Below, piece after piece: positions 1 to 9,231 of a stretch of DNA of 64,000 nucleotides. The translations under genes and the position numbers were made by a program. The notes beneath the pieces are model-generated. The model was not told where the DNA came from. It did not search any database and saw only the letters and a list, made by a program, of their open reading frames with translations. Origin of the DNA: Peristeroidobacter agariperforans (lineage in GTDB: Bacteria > Pseudomonadota > Gammaproteobacteria > Steroidobacterales > Steroidobacteraceae). The DNA lies in the NCBI RefSeq assembly GCF_004138335.1, contig NZ_RYFW01000009.1, forward strand, positions 1 to 64,000, read 5' to 3'. The stretch's first letter is position 1; each line of letters opens with the position of its first letter.

Positions 1-2
1 GG

Positions 3-83
3 CTCTGGACGTACAACAATGAGCGTCCCAACATGGCGCTAGGTGGGTTCACGCCGATACAGAAGTTGGCGATGGCTGCTTAG
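3..83 (+). pseudogene. C-terminal remnant of an IS3-family transposase (OrfB)
   Basis: The third frame from the window edge reads LWTYNNERPNMALGG followed by FTPIQKLAMAA and a stop. This is the characteristic C-terminus of IS3-family OrfB integrases (YNxxRPHxALGxxTP). The 5' part lies outside the window, so I cannot tell whether it is a complete element cut by the window edge or a fragment. The right end of the element may lie shortly after the stop, near the sequence AACGGGGGGATTACC at about 112-126, but I could not match it to a left inverted repeat. Confidence 0.8.
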
Positions 84-254
84 TTCCTTTCCACTTCTGG
101 CTGCAGCTATAAACGGGGGGATTACCGTCTCACCGGAGCACGCAAGCGTAAAGCCCCCCCCTGCTCCGCGAAAGCGGCCGCGCGACTGAACAAGAATCGC
201 GTCGCCAGGCCAGCAGACCTCCACGCACGCTGAGCAACCTGTCTAGAGCAAAAA

Positions 255-505
255 GCTCGACTGCCACGGCGGCAGCCCCGGCGCTTGTCGCATGATAGAT
301 GTGGCGCAATGCCCTCATGAGCCGTGTGCGTTCCGCCCACGAAACAAATTGCAGTGAGTCGCGGATCAGGTGCACGATGGAAGTCTGCACCACGGTGTTG
401 GGAAACACGTCGGAGATCGCGTCTCGAAAGCCCGTTGAGCCGTCTGCCCCCCCGCTATCAGGATGTCTTGGATGCCGCGCGAATTGATGTCGCTGATCAA
501 ACCCT
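255..505 (-). pseudogene. Frameshifted fragment of an IS256-family (mutator) transposase
   Basis: On the minus strand one frame reads ISDINSRGIQDILIAG, then the adjacent frame reads ADGSTGFRDAISDVFPNTVV followed by QTSIVHLIRDSLQFVSWAER. These match the conserved IS256 stretch (RGVxDILIAxxDGLxGFPxAI...VQxCIVHxIRxSLxFVSxKDR). The two parts are in different frames, and the shift falls at a run of seven C at 447-453. Homology stops near 255, so the first half and the C-terminus of the transposase are missing. It is a dead remnant next to an IS3 remnant, suggesting repeated insertion here. Confidence 0.75.
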
Positions 506-633
506 GATGCCGCAATCGGCGCTGTATGATTTTTTGCCATCACTCGCTCCTTGAGTCGGAGCGGAGTGCATGGCTCTACACCTTGAAAATCAGAAACTCA
601 CGCATAGGGAATTTCACCAAAGGCGCTGACCAC

Positions 634-1188
634 TCAAGAGAGGATCCCAATCCCCTTCTCCCCAATCTCACACCTCACCTTCGCATACGCCCTCACCAAC
701 TCCCTTCTCACAATCCCCGGCGACATCCTCACGCGTTGCGCGATCTGCTCGTACGTCAACCCCTCATTCACATGCATCAACAGCACCTGGCGCTGCCTCA
801 ACGGCAACCTATCGACCGCCGCCTGCAACTGCTTCGCGACCGCCTTGCTGACTGACTTCCCTTTCCCTTTCTGAGCTGCACTACTCTGCTTCCCAGTCAA
901 CTCTTCTTCATCCTCCAGCCACTCATTCCCAGGCACGCCACACCACTCGTCCACCACATTCGCCGCGACCTTCAGCACGAAGGTCTGCGGGCACCTCATC
1001 AAGGTCTCATCGGTATACCCCGAGAAACGGATGAAGACTTCCTGAGACACGTCGCCTAGGTTGGTTGACGATCGGCCCCAGAGCCAGCGGCGCACCACGG
1101 CCTCCCAACTCGAAGTGAAGGACCGTTTCGGCGCGGCAGGGGTGGCCACGGTGACGGGCGCGCGCGCGCCAACAACATTGAGTTTCAT
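634..1188 (-). CDS. ECF-like RNA polymerase sigma factor
   Basis: The 184-aa protein ends in a clear sigma-70 region 4: DRLPLRQRQVLLMHVNEGLT then YEQIAQRVRMSPGIVRREL, the helix-turn-helix that recognises -35 elements. Upstream, at about residues 44-85, DVSQEVFIRFSGY...FVLKVAANVVDEW matches region 2 (DVxQExFxR). A Gly/Lys/Ser-rich linker of about 30 residues separates the two. Family members recruit core RNA polymerase to alternative promoters. No anti-sigma gene or FecR/TonB partner lies next to it, which is unusual. It is flanked by IS remnants and by a promoter-proximal repeat region. The regulon is unknown. Confidence 0.8.
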   Translation of the reverse strand: MKLNVVGARAPVTVATPAAPKRSFTSSWEAVVRRWLWGRSSTNLGDVSQEVFIRFSGYTDETLMRCPQTFVLKVAANVVDEWCGVPGNEWLEDEEELTGKQSSAAQKGKGKSVSKAVAKQLQAAVDRLPLRQRQVLLMHVNEGLTYEQIAQRVRMSPGIVRRELVRAYAKVRCEIGEKGIGILS

Positions 1189-1217
1189 TGCAGCTGTCCC
1201 CCTATCGCATCGCCGCC

Positions 1218-1256
1218 GAATGAACTTTGTTCACTTATATACATCGCAGAATGAAC
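1218..1256. promoter_or_regulatory. Inverted and direct repeats upstream of the sigma factor gene
   Basis: TGAAC-TTT-GTTCA (1221-1233) is a perfect inverted repeat about 33 bp upstream of the sigma factor start. The octamer GAATGAAC occurs at 1218-1225 and again at 1249-1256, 31 bp apart, about three helical turns. This resembles an operator or an alternative-sigma promoter region. The 1189-1496 interval holds no convincing gene besides these repeats and the stem-loop at 1455-1475. Confidence 0.35.
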
Positions 1257-1454
1257 ATTAGTCAAATGAAAGGAGGCCGGTTCGCACGCGTGCGCGGTCG
1301 TGTGGCGAGAAGCCGACGAGTGCGGACTAGAGACTGCGACTAATATGCAGTTAGCGACTCAGACGGAGCGCTTGGCGCGCTGGCGCGAAGGCGACACAGC
1401 GCCGGCAATTGTCCTGGAAGAGTTGTCGTGGACGGGCCAGAGTTGGCCATCGAG

Positions 1455-1475
1455 GCGCCACGCGAGACGTGGCGC
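1455..1475 (-). terminator. Stem-loop downstream of the merR-like gene
   Basis: GCGCCACG (1455-1462), five-base loop, CGTGGCGC (1468-1475) form a perfect 8-bp stem 21 bp beyond the stop of the minus-strand merR-like gene. No T-run follows on that strand, so it would be a weak terminator or a 3'-end-stabilising hairpin closing the translation operon. Confidence 0.35.
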
Positions 1476-1496
1476 GAACGGATTCAATTCAGAAAA

Positions 1497-1862
1497 TCAG
1501 CGCCTCAGGATGCGCAGGACTTCCTCGAGCTCCACCCGAATCTGACGCACGATCTGCTGCGCCTGCGTGAGATCGTCCCGCGCCTCATCGCCCTGCAGGC
1601 GATTGCGAGCGCCGCCGATGGTGAAGCCCTGCTCATATAAAAGAGAGCGGATCTGTCGAATGACGAGCACATCCTGCCGCTGGTAGTAGCGACGGTTGCC
1701 GCGCCGCTTCACGGGCTTGAGTTGCGGAAACTCCTGCTCCCAATAGCGCAGCACGTGCGGCTTCACGCCACACAGCTCACTCACTTCGCCAATGGTGAAG
1801 TAGCGTTTGCCGGGGATTGCCGGCAGCTCGCTGTTATTGCCTGCTTCCAGCATAGGCCTCAA
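1497..1862 (-). CDS. MerR-family transcriptional regulator (ihfA-linked)
   Basis: The 121-aa protein has a MerR winged helix-turn-helix at residues 20-90 ([42 protein letters not shown]), then a short helical tail rich in Gln, Arg and Glu that probably dimerises. It lacks the Cys-containing effector domain of metal sensors. A gene of this type sits directly after ihfA in many gammaproteobacteria, so the placement supports the call. Its start overlaps the end of ihfA by 29 bp; a second Met at 1853 also overlaps, so translation is probably coupled. Function in this conserved position is not established. Confidence 0.9.
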   Translation of the reverse strand: MRPMLEAGNNSELPAIPGKRYFTIGEVSELCGVKPHVLRYWEQEFPQLKPVKRRGNRRYYQRQDVLVIRQIRSLLYEQGFTIGGARNRLQGDEARDDLTQAQQIVRQIRVELEEVLRILRR

Positions 1863-2133
1863 CTCGGGCTTTCAGTTTTTGGCCGGGGCGGAAGGTCACC
1901 ACGCGACGGGCGCTGATGGGAATTTCTTCGCCAGTCTTGGGGTTGCGCCCGGGGCGCTGGTTCTTATCGCGCAAATCGAAGTTGCCGAATCCGGAAAGCT
2001 TGACCTGCTCGCCCGTCGAGAGCGACGCGCGCAGCTCCTCGAAGAACAGGTCCACCAGCTCGCGTGCCTCGCGCTTGTTGAGACCGAGCTGGTCGAACAG
2101 TGCTTCTGCGATCTCCGCTTTGGTCAGTGCCAT
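1834..2133 (-). CDS. ihfA: Integration host factor subunit alpha
   Basis: This 99-aa HU/IHF-family DNA-bending protein begins [20 protein letters not shown] and has the IHF-alpha signature [20 protein letters not shown] (residues about 48-67), including the Pro in [10 protein letters not shown] that intercalates into DNA. Length matches the family. With IhfB it forms the heterodimer that bends DNA by about 160 degrees in recombination, replication and transcription. It lies 15 bp after pheT, the usual gammaproteobacterial order. Confidence 0.98.
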   Translation of the reverse strand: MALTKAEIAEALFDQLGLNKREARELVDLFFEELRASLSTGEQVKLSGFGNFDLRDKNQRPGRNPKTGEEIPISARRVVTFRPGQKLKARVEAYAGSRQ

Positions 2134-2148
2134 GCTGCTGTGTCCCGC

Positions 2149-4530
2149 TCATTGATCCCGGAGGGTGGCGTTCAGCTGTCGGCCCAGTTGTTCGACGACC
2201 TGCGCCACGAGGGCGTCGGCTTCGTTGTCCGTCAGCGTGCGGGAAGTATCCTGCAATTGCAGTCCTAAGGCTATGCTTTTCTTGCCTTTCTGTAACTGCT
2301 GCCCCTGATACACCGAGAGCACGGTCAAGCGCTTCAAGAGCCTTCCAGCGCTCTGCTGCACTACGGCCCGAACGGCCTCGACGGGCAACCCTTCGTCGAC
2401 GATCGCCGCAATATCGCGCCGGATGGCGGGGTATCGGGAAATCTCCTCGAACTCAGGGACGACCGCGGCCAGGCCTGCAGCGGTCTCCAACTCGAAGACG
2501 AACACCGGATATGTCAAATCCAGGCGCTTGGAATGCTCGGGGTGAACGGCGCCTAGCCAACCGACTGGACGGTCGCCCCGGTAAATTCGCGCCGACTGGC
2601 CCGGGTGCAGCGCGGGATGGGCTTCGGCGACGAAGCGGAATGCATCCGCTGCGCCGGTGAGTCCGATCAGTGCTTCGACATCAGCCTTCACGTCGAAGAA
2701 GTCGACCTTGCGTGACTCCACGCCCCACTGCTCAGGTAACACCGAGCCGGTCACGACACCCGCGATCACTTCGGTCTCGCCTGCCGCGGAATAGCGGCGC
2801 CCCACTTCGAACAGACGCACGCGCGGCTGCTGACGGCGCTGATTGCTGCCGACCGCCTGAAGCAATCCGGGCCATAGCGACACTCGCATGACCGCAAGCT
2901 CCGCGGAGATCGCGTTGCTCAATGCAACGGCGGGTTCCGGACACAGCGCCGACTGATACGCCTGATCGGTGAACGCGTAGTTGATGGCTTCCTGATAGCC
3001 GCGATCGACGAGCAGATCGCTCGCGCGCTCGTTGCGAATCTGCGTTTCGGTCCAGGGCGAGGGCTCGTGCGCACCGATCTCCGCAGCTTCGGGAATGTTC
3101 TCGAAGCCATGCAGGCGCGCGACTTCTTCGATCAGGTCTTCCTCGATGCGAACGTCGAACCGCCAGGTCGGCGGCGTGACTTGCCACTGCCCTGCACTGC
3201 CGCTCACCACCATGCCGAGCCGCTCGAGCAGCGACTGCACGATCGACGCATCGATCTTCGCGCCGAGCACGCGCTCGACCCGGCTGTGTCGTAGGCGGAC
3301 GGGCGCGAGAGCCGGGTAGCTTCGCGATGCGCGCGTCACGACCAAGGGGCCGACCTTGCCGCCCGCGCTTTCGACCAGCAACTGCGTCGCACGCTCGATG
3401 GCACGCTCCTGCAATTCGGGGTCGACGCCACGCTCGAAGCGTTGCGATGCATCCGTGATCAACCCATAACGACGGCCGCGACCAGCTACGTCATTCGGAT
3501 CGAAGAACGCGCATTCGAAGAACACATCGACCGTGCCATCGGCGATGCCGGAGTGTTCGCCGCCCATCACTCCAGCCATGCCGAGAATGGAGCGCTCATC
3601 CGCGATCACGAGCACATCGGGTGTGAGCACGATCTCGCGACCATCGAGCAGCTTCAGCTTCTCGTTGGGCTTCGCGAAGCGAACGCTGATACCGCCGCTC
3701 AGCTTGGCGAGATCGTACGCATGCATCGGCGCGCCGAGCTCGAGCATCACGTAATTGGTGATGTCGACGACGGCGCTGATGGGACGCAAGCCCGCGCGAC
3801 GCAGGCGCTCCTGCATCCAGAACGGGGAAGCGGCGTGCGAGCGAATGCCCCGAATCACGCGACCGACGAATTTGTAACAGCCCACGGGTGCATCCGCGGC
3901 CTTGCCCGTCTCGATGCGAACCGGGAACGTATCGGTGATTGTCGGCACTACCGGCTCGATCACCGGCGGATGCAACGGCTTGCCACGCGCGGCGGCAACT
4001 TCACGCGCGACGCCCTGCACGCTCATGGCATCGCCACGATTCGGCGTGAGATTCACGTCGAAGATCGTGTCATCAAGACCGAGCGCGCCGACCAGGTCCT
4101 GTCCCGGCTTCAAATCCGCCGGCAAATCGTACAGGCCGGACGCCTCTTCATTGATCGCAAGCTCACGCGCCGAACACAACATGCCGGCCGACTCGACACC
4201 GCGCAGCTTCGCGCGCTTGATCTCGGTGCCATTCGGCAACTTCGCGCCAATGGTCGCAAGCGGCGCCTTCATGCCGACGCGAACGTTCGGCGCGCCGCAC
4301 ACGATCTGAAATTCTTCCGCCCCCGTGGACACGACGCAAACGTTCAGCTTCTCCGCGTCGGGATGTTTGGTCACGGACTTCACTTCACCGACGACGACTC
4401 CGGGAAGCTGCGGGCCAGCTGCGGCGATGCCCTCGATCTCGAGGCCCGCCATCGTCAACGCGTGCGCAAGCGCCGGGACGTCATCGCCCGTGTCCACCCA
4501 ATCACGCAACCAGTTCAAGCTGATCTTCAT
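2149..4530 (-). CDS. pheT: Phenylalanine-tRNA ligase, beta subunit
   Basis: The 793-aa protein matches the long bacterial beta chain. It begins MKISLNWLRDWVDTGDDVPA. An EMAP-type tRNA-binding domain follows (GEVKSVTKHPDAEKLNVCVV, about residues 46-65), then B3/B4 editing segments (DLTPNRGDAMSVQGVARE-like motif near 160-180), B5, and the C-terminal anticodon-binding FDX-ACB fold (SRYPAIRRDIAAIVDE). With PheS it forms the alpha2-beta2 enzyme charging tRNA-Phe; the beta chain hydrolyses mis-acylated Tyr-tRNA. It starts 34 bp after pheS. Confidence 0.98.
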   Translation of the reverse strand: MKISLNWLRDWVDTGDDVPALAHALTMAGLEIEGIAAAGPQLPGVVVGEVKSVTKHPDAEKLNVCVVSTGAEEFQIVCGAPNVRVGMKAPLATIGAKLPNGTEIKRAKLRGVESAGMLCSARELAINEEASGLYDLPADLKPGQDLVGALGLDDTIFDVNLTPNRGDAMSVQGVAREVAAARGKPLHPPVIEPVVPTITDTFPVRIETGKAADAPVGCYKFVGRVIRGIRSHAASPFWMQERLRRAGLRPISAVVDITNYVMLELGAPMHAYDLAKLSGGISVRFAKPNEKLKLLDGREIVLTPDVLVIADERSILGMAGVMGGEHSGIADGTVDVFFECAFFDPNDVAGRGRRYGLITDASQRFERGVDPELQERAIERATQLLVESAGGKVGPLVVTRASRSYPALAPVRLRHSRVERVLGAKIDASIVQSLLERLGMVVSGSAGQWQVTPPTWRFDVRIEEDLIEEVARLHGFENIPEAAEIGAHEPSPWTETQIRNERASDLLVDRGYQEAINYAFTDQAYQSALCPEPAVALSNAISAELAVMRVSLWPGLLQAVGSNQRRQQPRVRLFEVGRRYSAAGETEVIAGVVTGSVLPEQWGVESRKVDFFDVKADVEALIGLTGAADAFRFVAEAHPALHPGQSARIYRGDRPVGWLGAVHPEHSKRLDLTYPVFVFELETAAGLAAVVPEFEEISRYPAIRRDIAAIVDEGLPVEAVRAVVQQSAGRLLKRLTVLSVYQGQQLQKGKKSIALGLQLQDTSRTLTDNEADALVAQVVEQLGRQLNATLRDQ

Positions 4531-4564
4531 CGCGAGCGTTCCAATGCGTTAATGGCAGCCATCA

Positions 4565-5659
<1,095 letters not shown>

Positions 5660-5682
5660 TTATCGAGCGTGGAGCCCGAGGA

Positions 5683-6051
5683 TCAAGCTGCTTGCTTCAG
5701 CAGACTGTCCCGAGCTTTTTGCGCGATGACTGCAAACGCCGCCGGATCGTTCATCGCGATGTCGGCCAGCACCTTGCGGTCGATCGACAGACCCGCGAGG
5801 TTCAAGCCAGCGATCAGCTTGCTGTAAGACAAGCCGTGAACGCGAGCTTCGGCGTTGATGCGCGTGATCCACAGAGCGCGGAAGTTGCGCTTGTTGGTCT
5901 TGCGATCGCGATACGCATACTGGCCGGCCTTGATGACGGCCTGCTTCGCGGCGCGGAAAACTTTGCGACGGGCGTTGTAGTAACCCTTCGCCTTCTTGAG
6001 GATCTTCTTGTGACGGGCGCCCGCAATGACGCCTCTTTTAACGCGTGCCAT
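5683..6051 (-). CDS. rplT: 50S ribosomal protein L20
   Basis: The 122-aa basic protein begins [20 protein letters not shown] and contains the family core [20 protein letters not shown] and the C-terminal domain [20 protein letters not shown]. Full length. L20 is an early 23S rRNA assembly protein, and in enterobacteria it represses translation of the rpmI-rplT message by binding the leader. It follows rpmI by 11 bp. Confidence 0.99.
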   Translation of the reverse strand: MARVKRGVIAGARHKKILKKAKGYYNARRKVFRAAKQAVIKAGQYAYRDRKTNKRNFRALWITRINAEARVHGLSYSKLIAGLNLAGLSIDRKVLADIAMNDPAAFAVIAQKARDSLLKQAA

Positions 6052-6062
6052 GACTTATCTCC

Positions 6063-6260
6063 TCACTTCGCGTTCGGGAGCAACTGCTCCATGCGGACCA
6101 GATCCTGCTTCGCGACCATCGAAGGCGCGCGCAGCTGACGCTTACGCTTGCTCGGCTTCTTGGTGAGGATGTGACGACGGTGCGATTGGGCTCGCTTGAA
6201 CCCTTTGGCAGTCTGGCGAAAACGCTTCGCCGCTGCCCGGTTGGTCTTCAACTTAGGCAT
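6063..6260 (-). CDS. rpmI: 50S ribosomal protein L35
   Basis: The 65-aa protein begins [20 protein letters not shown], the canonical L35 N-terminus, and has the Lys/Arg-rich [17 protein letters not shown] segment. An in-frame Met four codons upstream (6272) would add MRNA, which is not family-like, so I use the internal start. It lies between infC and rplT in the standard order, with a structured 139-bp leader. Confidence 0.97.
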   Translation of the reverse strand: MPKLKTNRAAAKRFRQTAKGFKRAQSHRRHILTKKPSKRKRQLRAPSMVAKQDLVRMEQLLPNAK

Positions 6261-6305
6261 TGCATTTCTCAACTACTTGTTAGCCTTTGAGGTACGCCTG
6301 TTATG

Positions 6306-6382
6306 GGCGCCCTGTCAGGCGGGACAGCGCCGACCTTTTATTGAGTCGTTGCTGTTCGCTTGTCGTGACCCCGAAGGGTCAC
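6306..6382 (-). promoter_or_regulatory. Structured infC-rpmI leader
   Basis: On the transcript strand the leader has GUGACCC-UUCG-GGGUCAC (6365-6382), a perfect 7-bp stem capped by the very stable C(UUCG)G tetraloop. A second stem pairs CTGTC (6312-6316) with GACAG (6323-6327) and may extend with GGCG/CGCC. In E. coli this gap carries the L20-binding translational operator of rpmI-rplT, so an autoregulatory role is plausible here, but the fold is not shown to be homologous. Confidence 0.45.
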
Positions 6383-6399
6383 TTGTGTTGTTCGACGAC

Positions 6400-6924
6400 C
6401 TACTTCTTCTTAGGTCCGAACATCATCACCATCTGCCGTCCTTCCATGAGCGGGTTCTGCTCGACCGTGGCGTAAGGCGCCAGATCGGCTTGGACTCGCC
6501 CAAGCAATTCACGGCCGACTTCCTGATGAGCCATTTCACGGCCACGGAACCGCATGGTTACCTTGGCCTTGTCGCCCTCCTCCAGGAAGCGGATCAGATT
6601 ACGCAGCTTGACCTGGTAATCGCCTTCCTCGGTGCCGGGGCGAAACTTCACTTCCTTGATCTGTATCTGCTTCTGCTTGCGCTTCGCTGCGTGGGCCTTC
6701 TTGTTCTGTTCGAACAAGTATTTGCCAAAGTCCATGATGCGGCAGACCGGCGGCTCCGCCGTCGGCGATACCTCAACCAGATCGAGTTCGGCGGCCTTGG
6801 CCATCTCCAGCGCGTCGAAGCGGCTCATGACGCCCGCCTGTTCGCCGGCAGCATCGATCACTCGCAACTGAGGCGACGTGATCTCTTCGTTGCGACGAAC
6901 GCGTTTTCCTATGGGAGCAGCGAT
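6400..6924 (-). CDS. infC: Translation initiation factor IF-3 (non-canonical ATC start)
   Basis: IF-3 binds the 30S subunit, blocks premature 50S joining and checks initiator tRNA pairing. The protein has both domains: the N-terminal half ([20 protein letters not shown]) and the C-terminal half ([20 protein letters not shown]...[16 protein letters not shown]). The conserved N-terminus continues upstream of any ATG, GTG or TTG start: [12 protein letters not shown] is encoded in frame back to an ATC codon at 6922-6924. A perfect GGAGGTA lies 6 bp before it. IF-3 genes commonly use rare AUU/AUC/AUA starts for autoregulation. This start gives 174 aa, against about 180 in E. coli. Starting at the downstream TTG (6867) would delete the conserved N-terminus. 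The gene begins 3 bp after thrS. Confidence 0.93.
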   Translation of the reverse strand: MAAPIGKRVRRNEEITSPQLRVIDAAGEQAGVMSRFDALEMAKAAELDLVEVSPTAEPPVCRIMDFGKYLFEQNKKAHAAKRKQKQIQIKEVKFRPGTEEGDYQVKLRNLIRFLEEGDKAKVTMRFRGREMAHQEVGRELLGRVQADLAPYATVEQNPLMEGRQMVMMFGPKKK

Positions 6925-6927
6925 GCG

Positions 6928-8853
6928 TTATACCTCCAAACTAGTCCGGCCGCGGCTCGCGACTTCTTCGGCAAGCTTCGCGGCCAATACCTCAACCGGC
7001 ATAGCCCCGAGATCCTTGCCATTACGCGTGCGCACGGCCAGAGAATTCGAACCTGCTTCGCGATCGCCCGCCACCAATAGGTAAGGCACCCGCTGCAGGG
7101 TGTGTTCGCGAATCTTAAAGCCGACCTTTTCATTGCGCAAGTCTGAAGTCACGCGAAGCCCCTGATTTTTCAGGGTTTCAGTGATGCTACGCACGTACTC
7201 GGCCTGCCCGTCCGTGATGTTCATCACCACAGCCTGCACCGGCGCGAGCCAGGCCGGCAGTTTGCCCGCGAAATGCTCGATCAAAATGCCGGTGAAGCGC
7301 TCGAGCGAGCCGAACATGGCCCGATGCAGCATCACGGGGGTGTGCTTCTGGCCATCTTCACCGATGTAGTGCGCGCCGAGCCGACCGGGCATGTTCAAGT
7401 CGACCTGCAGGGTGCCGCACTGCCAGTCCCGACCAATGGCGTCGCGAAGCACGAATTCAAGCTTCGGCCCGTAGAACGCGCCCTCGCCCGGATTCAAGGT
7501 GTATTCGAGGCCCGCGGCGGTAACCGCCTGTTTGAGCGCGGCTTCGGACTGGTCCCACACCTCATCCGCGCCGACCCGCTTGGGCGGACGATCGGAGAAC
7601 TTGATGCGCACGTCAGTAAAGCCAAAGTCGGCATAGATGCCGAGGATCAGCTTGGTGAGGTTCACGGCCTCATCGAACAGCTGGTCCATCGCGACGAAGC
7701 TGTGGCCGTCGTCCTGGGTGAACGCGCGAACGCGCATCAGGCCATGCAGCGCGCCCGACGGCTCATATCTATGTACTTTGCCGAACTCGGCAAAGCGCAG
7801 CGGCAGATCGCGATAGCTGCGCAGGCCCTGGTTGAAGATCTGCACGTGGCCCGGGCAGTTCATGGGCTTCAAGCAGAACTTCCGTTTCTCCACTTCCGTG
7901 AAGTACATGTTCTCGGCGAACGTCGCGAGGTGCCCCGAGGCATCCCAGAGCTTCACGTCCATGACTTCCGGACCGCTCACTTCCTGCCAGCCGGCGCGAC
8001 TCTGGTACTGACGCATGTAGGCGATCAGGGTCTGGAACAGCGTCCAGCCCTTCGGATGCCAGAACACGGCGCCGGGCGCTTCCTCCTGGAAGTGGAACAG
8101 GTCCTGTTCCTTGCCGATCTTGCGGTGATCGCGCTTCTCGGCCTCCTCCAAGCGAGTGAGGTACGCCTTGAGCGATTTCTCATCGCCCCAGGCAGTTCCG
8201 TAGATGCGTTGAAGCATCTCGTTACGCGAATCGCCGCGCCAATAGGCGCCGGCGACCTTCATCAACTTGAAGGCCTTCAACTTCCCGGTGCTCGGCACGT
8301 GCGGGCCGCGGCACAGGTCGACCCAGTCGCCCTGCCCGTACAGGCTGATGTCTTCCTTCTCCGGAATGCTGGCGATGATCTCGGCCTTATAGATCTCGCC
8401 CTGGTCCTGGAAGAACTTCACCGCGTCATTGCGGCTCATCACGCGACGGGACACCTTCTGATCCGCGTCGGAGAGCTCGTGCATGCGAGCCTCGATCGCC
8501 GTCAGATCTTCGGTCGTGAACGGGCGCTTGTAGGCGAAGTCATAATAAAAGCCGTCCTCGATCACCGGGCCGATCGTGACCTGCGCTTCCGGAAACAGCT
8601 GCTTCACGGCCTGGGCGAGCAAGTGCGCGGTCGAATGCCGAATGACATCCACGCCGTCGGCGTCGCGGCTCGTGACGATGGCGAGCTGCGCGTCCTTATC
8701 GATGACGTAGGAGGTGTCGACGAGACGGCCATCGACCTTGCCCGCCAGCGCCGCTTTGGCGAGACCGGCGCCGATGTCTGCGGCAACCTTCTCGACCGAA
8801 ACCGGTTCTGCGTAGGTACGCTGGCTGCCGTCCGGCAGGGTGATTACAGGCAT
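6928..8853 (-). CDS. thrS: Threonine-tRNA ligase
   Basis: The 641-aa class II synthetase has the full domain set. A TGS domain lies at residues 1-62 ([20 protein letters not shown]). The editing domain has the Zn-type [16 protein letters not shown] and SADDR-like region. The catalytic core carries [34 protein letters not shown] and [18 protein letters not shown], and an anticodon-binding domain forms the C-terminus ([20 protein letters not shown]). Cys in KPMNCPGH is a catalytic Zn ligand. It charges tRNA-Thr and clears Ser-tRNA-Thr. First gene of the minus-strand translation operon. Confidence 0.99.
   Translation of the reverse strand: MPVITLPDGSQRTYAEPVSVEKVAADIGAGLAKAALAGKVDGRLVDTSYVIDKDAQLAIVTSRDADGVDVIRHSTAHLLAQAVKQLFPEAQVTIGPVIEDGFYYDFAYKRPFTTEDLTAIEARMHELSDADQKVSRRVMSRNDAVKFFQDQGEIYKAEIIASIPEKEDISLYGQGDWVDLCRGPHVPSTGKLKAFKLMKVAGAYWRGDSRNEMLQRIYGTAWGDEKSLKAYLTRLEEAEKRDHRKIGKEQDLFHFQEEAPGAVFWHPKGWTLFQTLIAYMRQYQSRAGWQEVSGPEVMDVKLWDASGHLATFAENMYFTEVEKRKFCLKPMNCPGHVQIFNQGLRSYRDLPLRFAEFGKVHRYEPSGALHGLMRVRAFTQDDGHSFVAMDQLFDEAVNLTKLILGIYADFGFTDVRIKFSDRPPKRVGADEVWDQSEAALKQAVTAAGLEYTLNPGEGAFYGPKLEFVLRDAIGRDWQCGTLQVDLNMPGRLGAHYIGEDGQKHTPVMLHRAMFGSLERFTGILIEHFAGKLPAWLAPVQAVVMNITDGQAEYVRSITETLKNQGLRVTSDLRNEKVGFKIREHTLQRVPYLLVAGDREAGSNSLAVRTRNGKDLGAMPVEVLAAKLAEEVASRGRTSLEV
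6931..6937 (-). promoter_or_regulatory. Shine-Dalgarno that fixes the infC start
   Basis: GGAGGTA on the minus strand lies inside the last codons of thrS and 6 bp before the ATC codon of infC. No ATG, GTG or TTG lies at a suitable distance, which is why ATC is taken as the initiator. Confidence 0.8.
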
Positions 8854-9231
8854 GAGACGAGAGAATTCAAGCCGTTAGCGGCAGGAAAAAAGGACGCGCA
8901 GTATGCCCGGCCGCGTTATGGCAGGCAACCGCGAGGACGACGAGCCGAGCCGGAAAGGATGAGGACCTACCCAGCGCAGCTTCGAGCCGCGTTCTGTGAA
9001 GAATTATCCAGCGGTGACAAAGACTTACGGACGCTTCCTTTAGTAGCCTCGGAGGCATCAGCCGGCCCGTCGGCGGCATCAGCCTCGCCCCAAGGGACCC
9101 TGAAGTTGATCGCCCGCTTCCTCCATATCGGCTTTGGCGAGCGCAGAGCACTGGAGCGGACAGGCCCTAAGTCATGGGTGTATTTATCTAGCCGCCTCAC
9201 GGCCGCAGTGAGGCCGGAGGAAAGGCAAGGT
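8854..9231. other. Divergent intergenic region, no gene seen
   Basis: This region separates thrS from the proline-racemase-family gene. No plausible gene is seen. GGCATCAGCC is repeated directly around 9055-9089. GCCTCAC (9194-9200) and GTGAGGC (9208-9214) form a hairpin directly before the GGAGG at 9216-9220 that serves the downstream gene. I could not assign a -35/-10 pair for either gene, and no Thr-tRNA-like operator is obvious. Confidence 0.4.

Noticed and set aside
1300-1496. Expected tRNA-Pro downstream of the ihfA-merR genes
   Set aside because: Many gammaproteobacteria have a tRNA-Pro here, but no cloverleaf with GG-type anticodon could be found on either strand.
7273-9231. Long + strand open frame running through thrS into the proline-racemase-family gene
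   Set aside because: The first 650 codons are antisense to thrS and have no domain; the real gene starts at 9232 with a ribosome-binding site.
8854-9231. Riboswitch or T-box upstream of thrS
   Set aside because: No T-box features, terminator or known fold is visible; only short hairpins and a direct repeat.
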